A stretch of 37,357 nt of DNA from Planctomycetaceae bacterium (lineage in GTDB: Bacteria > Planctomycetota > Planctomycetia > Planctomycetales > Planctomycetaceae): contig PBOU01000049.1 of the NCBI GenBank assembly GCA_002724415.1, positions 60,853-98,209 on the forward strand, given 5' to 3'. Shown here piece by piece: positions 9,086 through 16,302 of this stretch. Position numbers and translations under genes: made by a program. Within the stretch, counting starts at the first letter, position 1; each line of letters opens with the position of its first letter. The notes below the pieces were generated by a model. The model did not search any database and was not told the origin of the DNA. It was given only the letters and a program-made list of their open reading frames with translations.

Positions 9086-10462
9086 CTAACCGAACAACTC
9101 CTGGATCGGATCGGCCTCGATGAACCTCACCGGCCGACTGCCGGGCCCGGGCATCATTGTCGTTTCCAGGTCAATTCCCATCGCCGTGTAGACCGACGCC
9201 ACGACTTCCGGAGGACGTACGGGGCGATCGTGAGGGGCGGCTCCGATCTTGTCGGTCGACCCAATAACCTGGCCACCCTTCACACCACCGCCGACGAAAA
9301 AATTGGTCCAGGCAGGAGGATAGTGATCGCGGCCACCGTTGTTGTTCAGTTTCGGAGTTCGACCGAATTCGCTGAGCACCGCCACGACGGTGTCCTCGAG
9401 CAGTCCACGATCTTCAAGATCCTCGATCAAGGCGGTGAAAGCCTGGTCAAATTGCGGACACAGGTGACGTTCGTAATCGAGATAGGTGTTGTCCAGGCTG
9501 GTGCGGTTGGCGTGCATGTCCCAACAGGTGATGTTGAAAACCGTGTCGAAGTGATTGACTGTCACGAAACGCGACCCGTGCTCAATCATTCTCCTGGCCA
9601 GCAAGCAACTCTGACCAAACGTGTTGCGTCCGTAACGATCCCGAAGCTTGTCGGTTTCTTCGGACGGATCAAACGCCTTTCGGGTCGTCGGCGAAGTCAA
9701 CAGGTTGAAAGCACGGCTGTAGGCAGTGTCACGTTGAATCGTCGATGAGGTTTCGGTCTTGCGCTGCAGTGTGTCGAGTTGCTTCAGGAGGTTGCGGCGA
9801 GAATTGATCCGGAATTCCGTCTGCCCCTTGGGCGGTTCGAGGTTGGCGACCTTGAAGTTCTTCACGGCGGGATCACTGCCGAGGAAGAACGGCGAATGCG
9901 CTGTGCCAAGGTGGCCTGAAGCCTGTCCATGTGGTGTCGAGGTCCCGGTGTTCCCGATCTTCGCCGGCAGGATGATGCTCGCCGGAAGGCTGGTCTTTTG
10001 ACCAAAAACCCGTGAGACAACCGAGCCCATGTGAGGCTTGATGTTGGCTGCATTGAAATCGTGGCCCGTCATCATCCAACGCTGGCCATTCTCGTGAGAC
10101 GCTCCGGTGTTGTGATGCAGGCTGCGAATCAACGCGACCTTGTCCATCATCCGAGCCATCTGCGGAAAATGCTCACAGATCTGGACCCCGGGCACAGCCG
10201 TGGAGATCGGCTTGAATTTGCCACGAATATCCGACGGTGCGTCGGGCTTCATGTCAAAGGTGTCGAGATGCCCGGGCGAACCAACCAGGAACAGCGTGAT
10301 GCAGTTCTTGATCTTCTGCTTTTTCGGATCAACCGCCCCAGCGGCCTCCAATTGCATCGCCGTGGGCAGCGAGAGTCCCATGGACGTGGCACCCGCCTGC
10401 AAGAAACTGCGGCGGCTGACGCCGTCACACATCGGAACATTGGCCTGTCCAACATGGATCAT
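9086..10462 (-). CDS. DUF1501 family protein with Tat signal
   Basis: Member of DUF1501, distantly related to the alkaline phosphatase/sulfatase superfamily; the reaction is unknown. The N-terminus carries a twin-arginine signal, SRRSFLQAG (residues 16-24), so it is exported folded, probably with a bound metal. Family motifs are LFLVGSPGHLDTFDMKP (LVGSPGH replaces the more usual LxGGPSH), IRSLHHNTGASHENG, RMIEHGSRFVTV, ALIEDLEDRGLLEDT, AVLSEFGRTPKLN and GRDHYPPAW. The 458-residue length is normal. Upstream AAAAGGA sits about 12 bases from the ATG at 10462. It is followed, 67 bases after its stop, by the TIG/PPC gene and preceded by a 101-residue ORF 54 bases upstream. DUF1501 and DUF1549/1553 genes are habitual neighbours, implying a shared extracytoplasmic process. 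Confidence 0.92.
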   Translation of the reverse strand: MIHVGQANVPMCDGVSRRSFLQAGATSMGLSLPTAMQLEAAGAVDPKKQKIKNCITLFLVGSPGHLDTFDMKPDAPSDIRGKFKPISTAVPGVQICEHFPQMARMMDKVALIRSLHHNTGASHENGQRWMMTGHDFNAANIKPHMGSVVSRVFGQKTSLPASIILPAKIGNTGTSTPHGQASGHLGTAHSPFFLGSDPAVKNFKVANLEPPKGQTEFRINSRRNLLKQLDTLQRKTETSSTIQRDTAYSRAFNLLTSPTTRKAFDPSEETDKLRDRYGRNTFGQSCLLARRMIEHGSRFVTVNHFDTVFNITCWDMHANRTSLDNTYLDYERHLCPQFDQAFTALIEDLEDRGLLEDTVVAVLSEFGRTPKLNNNGGRDHYPPAWTNFFVGGGVKGGQVIGSTDKIGAAPHDRPVRPPEVVASVYTAMGIDLETTMMPGPGSRPVRFIEADPIQELFG

Positions 10463-10516
10463 CTGTGGAGATTCCTTTTCGGGCCAAAACGCTACGGCAA
10501 TGGCGACTTGGACTCG

Positions 10517-10822
10517 TCAGATCGTGTAAGTAACCGTGTTCGAAATGTCGATAAACTTGCTGCTAACAAACTCTCGCTGCTTGTTCTTCTTGTAATTCAC
10601 GTACTTCCACATCTGGAGCACGATCTCGTACTTTCCCGGCGTTTTGTCGGGATGCTCGTACCGCGATTCGACCCGGGCCGCTTCGGTTGCGATCACCTTG
10701 CCGTCCCTTTTGATCTGCCACTGCAAGCGCAGCCCCCAGTCATTGGTGACGTCCCCTCGTGAGACCTTGCGGCCCTCCAGGGTGATCTCGGCCTTCGGCG
10801 TGCCTTCAAACTTCTGGTCCAT
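10517..10822 (-). CDS. Small 101-residue protein of unknown function
   Basis: I do not recognise a family. The product is hydrophilic and appears beta-rich: GKYEIVLQMWKYVNYKK, ITLEGRKVSRGDV and SNTVTYTI resemble strands of an Ig/PKD-like sandwich. No signal peptide or membrane segment is visible at the ATG (10822), so it is either cytoplasmic or its true start lies further upstream and is missed. Reasons to call it real are its sense-strand position in the operon, 54 bases ahead of the DUF1501 gene, its balanced amino-acid composition, and the lack of a longer competing frame. A purine-rich GGAGACCGAGCCGGAT precedes the ATG but gives no well-placed Shine-Dalgarno site. Confidence 0.6.
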   Translation of the reverse strand: MDQKFEGTPKAEITLEGRKVSRGDVTNDWGLRLQWQIKRDGKVIATEAARVESRYEHPDKTPGKYEIVLQMWKYVNYKKNKQREFVSSKFIDISNTVTYTI

Positions 10823-10999
10823 ATCCGGCTCGGTCTCCGCTCGGGCTGAATTTCACCCCGCATCGCGATCGGAAGGATGCAAGAGCGGCATCAGCACACA
10901 TTGATGTCACAATTCTACACGATTTTGAACGCGATCACAGAGGTCGTTGTGCCACCACACTCGATCACGGTGCAAATAAAGACGCAATTGAGTTGAGGC

Positions 11000-12286
11000 T
11001 CAGCTTCGAGCAAAGGTGGAATTTCTTGTGGACTTGTAACGCACGTCCAGGTGAGGCGTCTGCAGAACCACCTTCTTGACCATCGACTCGATCGATGCGG
11101 CCAGGATGCCGGAAACCAGCAATGTGCGCTCAACCGGGTAGCCCACCTTCCCACTGACGAACATGTCCTCGGCATGCCCCATCAATTCCGCCGAATACTG
11201 CACGTTGGGTGTCGGAGGAAGATGGAACAGTGTCGAGAGCGGCGATTTCTTGCCCTTGATATCCGCAGCAAACGTGAAGTCACGGACCAGGCCATTGAGC
11301 AACAGCATTGTCGCCCTTGTGCCGTCGCGGTGCTGGTAGCGGTAGGCAACCGGTTCCTTGACCATCTCCCGGATTTCCTTGGGCGTGGGATGCCGATGAG
11401 TGAAGGTGGGCTGCGGTTGCTGGAGCGTCTGTGTGCGGGTCAGGCACGCCTCGAACAACTCCGGACTCCAGCCCCCGGCATCGAACGACCCCTTGGCCAT
11501 GGCCTTCCAGAAGGCATCCCCGCGCAAACCCTCGACCCACGCCACGCCCGTCTCTCCCTTGTCCCGGCGTTCGGCCATGCACTGCATGGTCTCCAGCGCG
11601 TGGAAGTCGTAGCTGTCGACACCACCGTAGGCCACGCCCATCAACTCGTTGACCTTCTCTCCACGAGGAAGATCCACCGACGGCATCCGCCAGGTGACCG
11701 GCAAGCTCGACCCAGCCATAAACGGAAAATCCAGTTCCCGGGAGATATCGACCATCTCCTTGGCCCATTCCCACTTCCACGAGAGGTGCTTGTCGTTGAA
11801 GACCGGGACACTCTTCCCGTCCTCGCGAAAGACATCCGTGATCTTCTTGAACAACTCGTAACGGGGGTACTTTTTCTGCCCCAGTTCGTTGCGGGGATAA
11901 TTGCCATGTTCACCGATCAACAGGACGGCATCGACGGCCAGGCTCTGTCCCCCTCGACGCAACGTTTCGGCAACCGTCGGAAAGATCTTGAAACCGAACT
12001 CCGCCTCACGTGGTCGGCTGAGATCGTTCTTGGGCACCTGGTCGGCATAGAGCGACACCACATCAAGCCGCGGCTGGTTCCAGACCCCGTCGGTCGGATA
12101 CCCGTGTAAGAAGCGGTCACCCATGTGCTGGGCGTGGGAGTGAAAACGCCATTCGGTGGAGACAATCGCCATCGTCTTCCGTTTTCGCTTCCCGGGAACC
12201 GCAGCCTCCGCGGCTGGCAAGGTGACGGTGGATGCGGCGGTCGTGGCTGTGGCTGCGGTCCGGACAAAATCTCGACGGGTCAACAT
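11000..12286 (-). CDS. Tat-exported protein of unknown function
   Basis: A 428-residue protein with a twin-arginine signal at its extreme N-terminus (MLTRRDFVRTAATATTAAS) followed by an Ala-rich hydrophobic core. The start is decided by an exceptional ribosome-binding site: AAGGAGGT sits six bases before the ATG at 12286. The open frame runs further upstream to 12478, but that extension is Pro/Ser-rich and has no such site. The body shows conserved-looking blocks such as IVSTEWRFHSHAQHMGDRF, DAVLLIGEHGNYPRNE, PVFNDKHLSWKW, MAGSSLPVTWRMP and AYGGVDSYDFHALETMQC. I cannot assign a named domain; a Gfo/Idh/MocA-like or other periplasmic enzyme fold is possible, but no cofactor motif is evident. 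It follows the interrupted CocE hydrolase by 52 bases, so it probably belongs to that transcript. Confidence 0.8.
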   Translation of the reverse strand: MLTRRDFVRTAATATTAASTVTLPAAEAAVPGKRKRKTMAIVSTEWRFHSHAQHMGDRFLHGYPTDGVWNQPRLDVVSLYADQVPKNDLSRPREAEFGFKIFPTVAETLRRGGQSLAVDAVLLIGEHGNYPRNELGQKKYPRYELFKKITDVFREDGKSVPVFNDKHLSWKWEWAKEMVDISRELDFPFMAGSSLPVTWRMPSVDLPRGEKVNELMGVAYGGVDSYDFHALETMQCMAERRDKGETGVAWVEGLRGDAFWKAMAKGSFDAGGWSPELFEACLTRTQTLQQPQPTFTHRHPTPKEIREMVKEPVAYRYQHRDGTRATMLLLNGLVRDFTFAADIKGKKSPLSTLFHLPPTPNVQYSAELMGHAEDMFVSGKVGYPVERTLLVSGILAASIESMVKKVVLQTPHLDVRYKSTRNSTFARS

Positions 12287-12302
12287 CAGGTGACCTCCTT
12301 CT
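12287..12302 (-). promoter_or_regulatory. Very strong Shine-Dalgarno site of the Tat-exported protein
   Basis: On the minus strand the bases ahead of the ATG read AAGGAGGTCACCTG. This gives eight contiguous bases complementary to the canonical 16S 3' tail at six-base spacing. Most other genes here have weak or no Shine-Dalgarno sequence, so this gene is probably translated unusually well. The site also fixes the start codon against the longer open frame. Confidence 0.75.
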
Positions 12303-12338
12303 TGTGGTTTGAATGAAGCGGAAGATGGAGCGGAACGA

Positions 12339-13454
12339 TCAGCGGGAACCGGCGACTCGAAGTGGTGCCAAGATTCGTGATGAAAACCGACTGCCATGAT
12401 GAATCGTATTGACGGCCTTGCGGGCATCGGCGGGGAACTCGATTGTCGCGGGCTTGCCCGTCTGGGGATTGGGCTCATAGAGCGGCGCCCCGGTGCTGGC
12501 CACGGTCACCCGAATACGGTGCCCGGCATTAAAAATCTGGCTCATCCAGCCCACCCGGAACCGGACCGGATGGACTCGATCCGGGTTCATCAGCACCTGC
12601 TTGTCGAACCCCTCACGGTACCTCATCCGCCAGGGATAACCGACCAGCAGGATCGAACGCCCGTCGGGATACACATCGCTGATACGGACCAGCACGTCGG
12701 TGTCGGGTGCCGACGACGACACGTACAGTTGCACCTCGACAGCACCGGTCCATTCGACCGGTTGCTTGAGAGTCTCGGTGGTGAACGTCAGCACATCCTC
12801 CTGTTTCTCGAATCCGCGTGCATCACGGGCGCCGGGAAATCCTCGCCCGGGAATTGAACAGGGATTCCGTGGGTCACTGGAAAGACTGGTCATCGCCCCC
12901 GTCCCATCGGTCATGTCGGACTCCTCGAGCCTCAACCCGCCGCCATGGGCCAGGTAGTAAGAGGTGGTCCGGGTCTTCGGCGGGAAGTCATCGGCATCAC
13001 GCCAGATGTTTCCTGGCGCGCCGGCTTCTCCAAGAGCTCCCATCACGTAGTACCGCACGGTGGCCCCGGCGGCCTTGGACAACGCTTTGCCCTTCAGGTG
13101 ATGGTCAAACCAGTTGACCATCGACCGGTGAACATCGACCGCGGCATTGGCCGGATAGACCAGTTCCCCGACCTTGTTCCCCTTGTTGCGACGTCCGTGC
13201 AGCCACGGACCGATCAGCAGTTTCTGTTGTCCGACCGACGCGGGACCACCACGGTTCTGGCGTCCCTGGAAACTGGCAATCGATCCCTGGTTCATGAAGT
13301 CGTACCAACTGCCGATGGTAAAACACGGCACATTCATCCGCCCAAAATGCCGACTGCAATCCTCGGCCCGCCAGTAGTCATCGTAGTCGGGATGCTCGAA
13401 CCACTCGGCCAACAACGCCCGGTTGTGAGCCGGCACACGACAGTTGGCGTCCAT
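12339..13454 (-). CDS. C-terminal fragment of the interrupted CocE/NonD hydrolase
   Basis: Downstream of the TAG the frame stays open. The first internal ATG is at 13454 (MDANCRVPAHNR). The 371-residue piece keeps the catalytic Asp and His region and the whole S15 C-terminal domain, but has no signal peptide and no nucleophile. No ribosome-binding site is convincing before this ATG, so independent expression is doubtful. Confidence 0.5.
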   Translation of the reverse strand: MDANCRVPAHNRALLAEWFEHPDYDDYWRAEDCSRHFGRMNVPCFTIGSWYDFMNQGSIASFQGRQNRGGPASVGQQKLLIGPWLHGRRNKGNKVGELVYPANAAVDVHRSMVNWFDHHLKGKALSKAAGATVRYYVMGALGEAGAPGNIWRDADDFPPKTRTTSYYLAHGGGLRLEESDMTDGTGAMTSLSSDPRNPCSIPGRGFPGARDARGFEKQEDVLTFTTETLKQPVEWTGAVEVQLYVSSSAPDTDVLVRISDVYPDGRSILLVGYPWRMRYREGFDKQVLMNPDRVHPVRFRVGWMSQIFNAGHRIRVTVASTGAPLYEPNPQTGKPATIEFPADARKAVNTIHHGSRFSSRILAPLRVAGSR

Positions 13455-13499
13455 GCCCTTGAATCGATCCGGCCGCGTCGTGCCTCCTATCCGGTATCC

Positions 13500-14033
13500 C
13501 TACTGGAAAAGGCTCAGCCCGGTATCAACCATGTACTGGCAGGTGAGATGCGGTGGCCGGGTCACGGCGAGAAAATTCTGAGCAAATCCGCCCTGAGAAC
13601 TGCCGAACGTACCGATCTTGCCCGTGCACCATTTCTGCCGGGCCAACCATTCGCAGGTGTCATACCCGTCCTGCAATTCTCCCCAGGCCAACGCCCGGTA
13701 ACCGACCCAGGTCCCTTCGGACTCCTGTGCTCCCCGGAAATTGACATGCAACACGCCGTAACCCTCGGCAGCCAATTGTGCAGCCAGTTGGCGTGTCCCC
13801 CGCCCTTTCAGGCTGGCATAACGCTGCTCGAAAACCCCTGGCCAGGGCCCCTTGCCCGCGGGGAGATACAGGTAACCCGAGAGCCGTTTGCCATCACGCA
13901 TCGGCACCATCACGTGTGTTTCCGTGACGTCTCCCAGGTCCAGCTTGTCGGCAGCCGACACGTCCAGTCCGACAAAAAACAGCGCGCAGACAACCGCCCG
14001 GCACACCCACACCCCCTGGAATGATCGCCTCAT
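13500..14033 (-). CDS. N-terminal fragment of the interrupted CocE/NonD hydrolase
   Basis: The 177 residues upstream of the TAG hold the signal peptide, the VPMRDGKRLSGYLYLP strand region and the nucleophile elbow FGSSQGGFAQ. They lack the catalytic Asp and His, the cap and the C-terminal sandwich. If translated alone it would be an exported, inactive half-domain. Confidence 0.6.
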   Translation of the reverse strand: MRRSFQGVWVCRAVVCALFFVGLDVSAADKLDLGDVTETHVMVPMRDGKRLSGYLYLPAGKGPWPGVFEQRYASLKGRGTRQLAAQLAAEGYGVLHVNFRGAQESEGTWVGYRALAWGELQDGYDTCEWLARQKWCTGKIGTFGSSQGGFAQNFLAVTRPPHLTCQYMVDTGLSLFQ

Positions 14034-14065
14034 GGTCTCTTCCTCGTTCCTGGATCCACGGCAGT

Positions 14066-15055
14066 TCACACACCCAGCATGCGAGCTGCGTTGTTGTAGA
14101 AAACATCCTCGACCTGGCTGTCACTCAGTCGTTCAGACCAGCAGGCCCATTTCAACGACCGGATGTGTTCGAGCCCGACAATCACCGGATCAATCTTCTG
14201 GTGCTTTTCACCCCACACTGGAGTCTCCTCGTACAGCCAGATGAACGAATCGGCAGCCGAAAGCGACCGACCACGAAAGTGGCTGACAGGCAGGTCGGTG
14301 CCGTACATCAGCTTGTCATGCCCGATGATCCGCATGATCGACTGGTGAGCAATTGGTTCGCAATTGGCACTGGTGTCGAAGTACAGGTTGTCGAGCCCGG
14401 TGAGTTGAGGCAGCCCCTCGAGATTGTGAGCGGGCTGGAAGCCACGAGCCGAGTGCGCCAGGATCAGCCGCATGTTGGGATACGTTTCACAATACCGCCG
14501 GATGCACGCGATGTTGGCCGGCTCGGCCACCGATCGCGACTTGACCATGTGCAACGTGATCACCCACCCCTCCTGGTCGGCCACCGCGATCAACGGTTCG
14601 GGCAAAAACGCCTCGATATCGGCCTCCCAGGTCGGATCGACATCCGACATCGTGTGGTAACACTTCAGTCCGTGCAGCCCCAGGCGGCGAACCTCCTGCC
14701 GCACCCACTCCGGATCATCCTTGGGATGGATGAAGAAAATCCCGCGGTTGCTCGGATCCACTCGTGTGTGATCGGACACCCATTGGTTGGCCTGCTGCCT
14801 GCTTTCGAGTTCCACCGACGTGGTGAACGGAATGAACAAGGCATTGGTCGGCCGCGGACCATGAACGTCCTGCATCAGCCGTTTGTATTCCTCCAGGCCC
14901 ACGTCCTGGGGTGCTCCGGGCACGCTCCAGCCGACGCAGTCGTGACACCACAGGTGAGTGTGCGCGTCGTAAATGCGGTCGGGAAGAAACGACTCGATCT
15001 CCCGTCGATAAAACTCGTGGTCCACCTCGTTGACAGGTCCGCCGGTGTTGCTCAT
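14066..15055 (-). CDS. Amidohydrolase 2 family metal-dependent hydrolase
   Basis: TIM-barrel metal-dependent hydrolase of the Amidohydro_2 type (329 residues), predicted cytoplasmic as there is no signal peptide. Metal-ligand motifs are visible: DAHTH (residues 30-34) after the first strand, LHGLKCYH, ILAHSARGF (His on a later strand) and the terminal GTDLPVS with the catalytic Asp. Family members include decarboxylases (ACMSD-like) and lactonases or hydrolases of small carboxylic substrates; the substrate here is not evident. Its stop lies 32 bases ahead of the CocE-type hydrolase start. The pair may process related ester or amide compounds, which is inference from position only. It is the first gene of the long minus-strand block, so the promoter should lie in 15056-15198, the gap shared with the divergent hydrolase gene. 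Confidence 0.85.
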   Translation of the reverse strand: MSNTGGPVNEVDHEFYRREIESFLPDRIYDAHTHLWCHDCVGWSVPGAPQDVGLEEYKRLMQDVHGPRPTNALFIPFTTSVELESRQQANQWVSDHTRVDPSNRGIFFIHPKDDPEWVRQEVRRLGLHGLKCYHTMSDVDPTWEADIEAFLPEPLIAVADQEGWVITLHMVKSRSVAEPANIACIRRYCETYPNMRLILAHSARGFQPAHNLEGLPQLTGLDNLYFDTSANCEPIAHQSIMRIIGHDKLMYGTDLPVSHFRGRSLSAADSFIWLYEETPVWGEKHQKIDPVIVGLEHIRSLKWACWSERLSDSQVEDVFYNNAARMLGV

Positions 15056-15198
15056 GGGTATTGATCTTCCCCGAGAAAAAGCGATTCAATGCTGACGAGT
15101 GGGCATCCTACGACCCCTCTTGCGGCATTGCCACCGAATCGACCGATGGACGGTTGCACGCTTGGAGACCACCCGGGCGTTGCGTAGGCTGGATCCCC

Positions 15199-16266
15199 AT
15201 GTTGATACGAACCAGCATCCCGGCACTGGTGATCCTCCAACTGATTGCTGCCGGTGCCTCGGCGGCGGCCCCAGTGTCCTCCTCCGGCAAAACATCCCCG
15301 ATGGACACCAGTTTTCTGGGTCCTCCCGGAGCGAGGCGTTTCCAGGCCCACGACACGCTGGCTCCCGGACCGGAATCTTCGGCCGACGCCAGCAAATGCT
15401 TGCAGGGACTGATCTGGCCGCCCGGGAAGTTCCCGGTCCACTGCGAAACGCCCACCGACCACCGTGGCGAGGTCCTACTGCGGTTTCCCTCCCCGATTCA
15501 GACCGGCGACGCGATCAACGACCGGGTGGCCGTCGAGTGGTACGTGGCGGGGATGGACACCGGGCAAGCAAAACGATCACGAGCGGTGGTTGTGGTGCAC
15601 GAGTCGGGCCGGGGGATGACTGTTGGTCGTCTGTTTGCCACGACACTCCGCAAACAGGGCCTGCACACCTTTATGGTCCAATTGCCCGGTTACGGGCACC
15701 GCGTCAGCCCTGGAGGCCGGGTGCCCGCCGGGGGACTCTTCGATCGGCTGCGGCAGGCGATCGCCGACGTCCGTCGCACCCGTGATGCCATCGCCTCCTT
15801 GCCACTGGTCGACACCTCTCATGTTTCCCTGCAGGGCACCAGCCTCGGCGGATTCGTCGTGGCCACCTCCGCGAGTCTCGATGCCGGCTACGACAGTCTC
15901 TTCGTGATGCTTGCCGGTGGAAACCTCTACGAGATGATCCAGACGGGGAAGCGGGATACGGCCAAAGTGCGGCGGAAACTGGCCGAGGCAGGGATCACCG
16001 GTGAGCAATTGAAAAAACTGACCCTCTCTATCGAACCAACCCGTGTGGCTCATCGACTCGACCCTCAACGCACCTGGCTGTTCTCGGGAATCCGTGACAC
16101 GGTTGTGCCGCTGGAAAACGCCCTGGCGCTGGCCCGGACGGCCAGGCTCTCGAAAAATCGCCACGTCAAGATGCCCACCGACCACTACACCGGCATCGTG
16201 CTGTTGCCAAGCATGTGTCGACTGATCGCCACGCAGGTCCGGACACTGCCGCCCAGAAAGCGGTAG
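15199..16266 (+). CDS. Secreted alpha/beta hydrolase
   Basis: 355-residue alpha/beta-hydrolase-fold enzyme with a Sec signal peptide (MLIRTSIPALVILQLIAAG, cleavage near ASA-AAP). The catalytic triad can be placed: the nucleophile elbow GTSLGG, Asp in GIRDTVVP and His in PTDHYTG near the C-terminus. An oxyanion-type stretch, VVVVHESGRGMTVGRLF, precedes. I chose ATG 15199 because the signal peptide begins there; the frame is open further upstream to a TTG at 15061, but that extension is not signal-like. The fold resembles dienelactone hydrolases and acetyl-xylan-esterase-like proteins, but the substrate is unknown. It is divergent from the amidohydrolase gene and converges on the S1/P1 nuclease gene. 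Confidence 0.85.
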   Translation: MLIRTSIPALVILQLIAAGASAAAPVSSSGKTSPMDTSFLGPPGARRFQAHDTLAPGPESSADASKCLQGLIWPPGKFPVHCETPTDHRGEVLLRFPSPIQTGDAINDRVAVEWYVAGMDTGQAKRSRAVVVVHESGRGMTVGRLFATTLRKQGLHTFMVQLPGYGHRVSPGGRVPAGGLFDRLRQAIADVRRTRDAIASLPLVDTSHVSLQGTSLGGFVVATSASLDAGYDSLFVMLAGGNLYEMIQTGKRDTAKVRRKLAEAGITGEQLKKLTLSIEPTRVAHRLDPQRTWLFSGIRDTVVPLENALALARTARLSKNRHVKMPTDHYTGIVLLPSMCRLIATQVRTLPPRKR

Positions 16267-16302
16267 CACTCTCACCGGCGGCGCCCTGCCCCGACCTACC
16301 GC
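16260..16302. terminator. Inverted repeat spanning two convergent TAG stop codons
   Basis: GCGGTAG (16260-16266) and CTACCGC (16296-16302) are perfectly complementary over 7 bp, with a GC-rich 29-base loop. Each arm ends at the TAG stop of one of the two facing genes. No T-run follows, so a bidirectional terminator role is only a suggestion; three of the seven pairs are forced by the shared stop codon. Confidence 0.25.

Larger units (their letters stand above)
12339..14033 (-). pseudogene. CocE/NonD family (X-Pro dipeptidyl-peptidase S15-like) hydrolase interrupted by an in-frame TAG
   Basis: Read through one TAG codon, this is a complete 565-codon secreted serine hydrolase of the CocE/NonD (peptidase S15) family. 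It starts at ATG 14033, with GAGGAAGAG just upstream. It has a signal peptide (1-27), an alpha/beta-hydrolase core with the nucleophile elbow GSSQGG (Ser146), a likely catalytic Asp in IGSWYD (245) and His in IGPWLHG (279). The S15 C-terminal jelly-roll domain follows (VQLYVSSSAPDTDVLVRIS, RVTVASTGAPLYEPNP). Codon 178 is TAG (13500-13502). Both sides are in the same frame and read naturally across it (GLSLFQ, stop, GYRIGGTTRPDRFKG), with no frameshift. Relatives probably have Glu there, so a single GAG-to-TAG change would explain it. The stop separates Ser146 from Asp and His, so neither piece should be active. It could be a recent pseudogene, a sequencing error or a suppressed stop. It lies between the amidohydrolase and the Tat protein gene. 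Confidence 0.85.

Noticed and set aside
11051-12109. 352-codon plus-strand frame
   Set aside because: Antisense shadow of the Tat-exported protein, which has a near-perfect Shine-Dalgarno.
13455-13502. Frameshift as the cause of the split hydrolase
   Set aside because: Both fragments are in the same frame and the codons after the TAG read sensibly, so only the stop codon separates them.
13500-13502. Pyrrolysine or programmed read-through at the TAG
   Set aside because: No Pyl-type context, hairpin or known family precedent is visible; a simple mutation is more likely, though it cannot be excluded from sequence.
12945-14024. 359-codon plus-strand frame over the interrupted hydrolase
   Set aside because: Antisense to well-recognised S15 motifs; composition is low-quality and there is no start signal.
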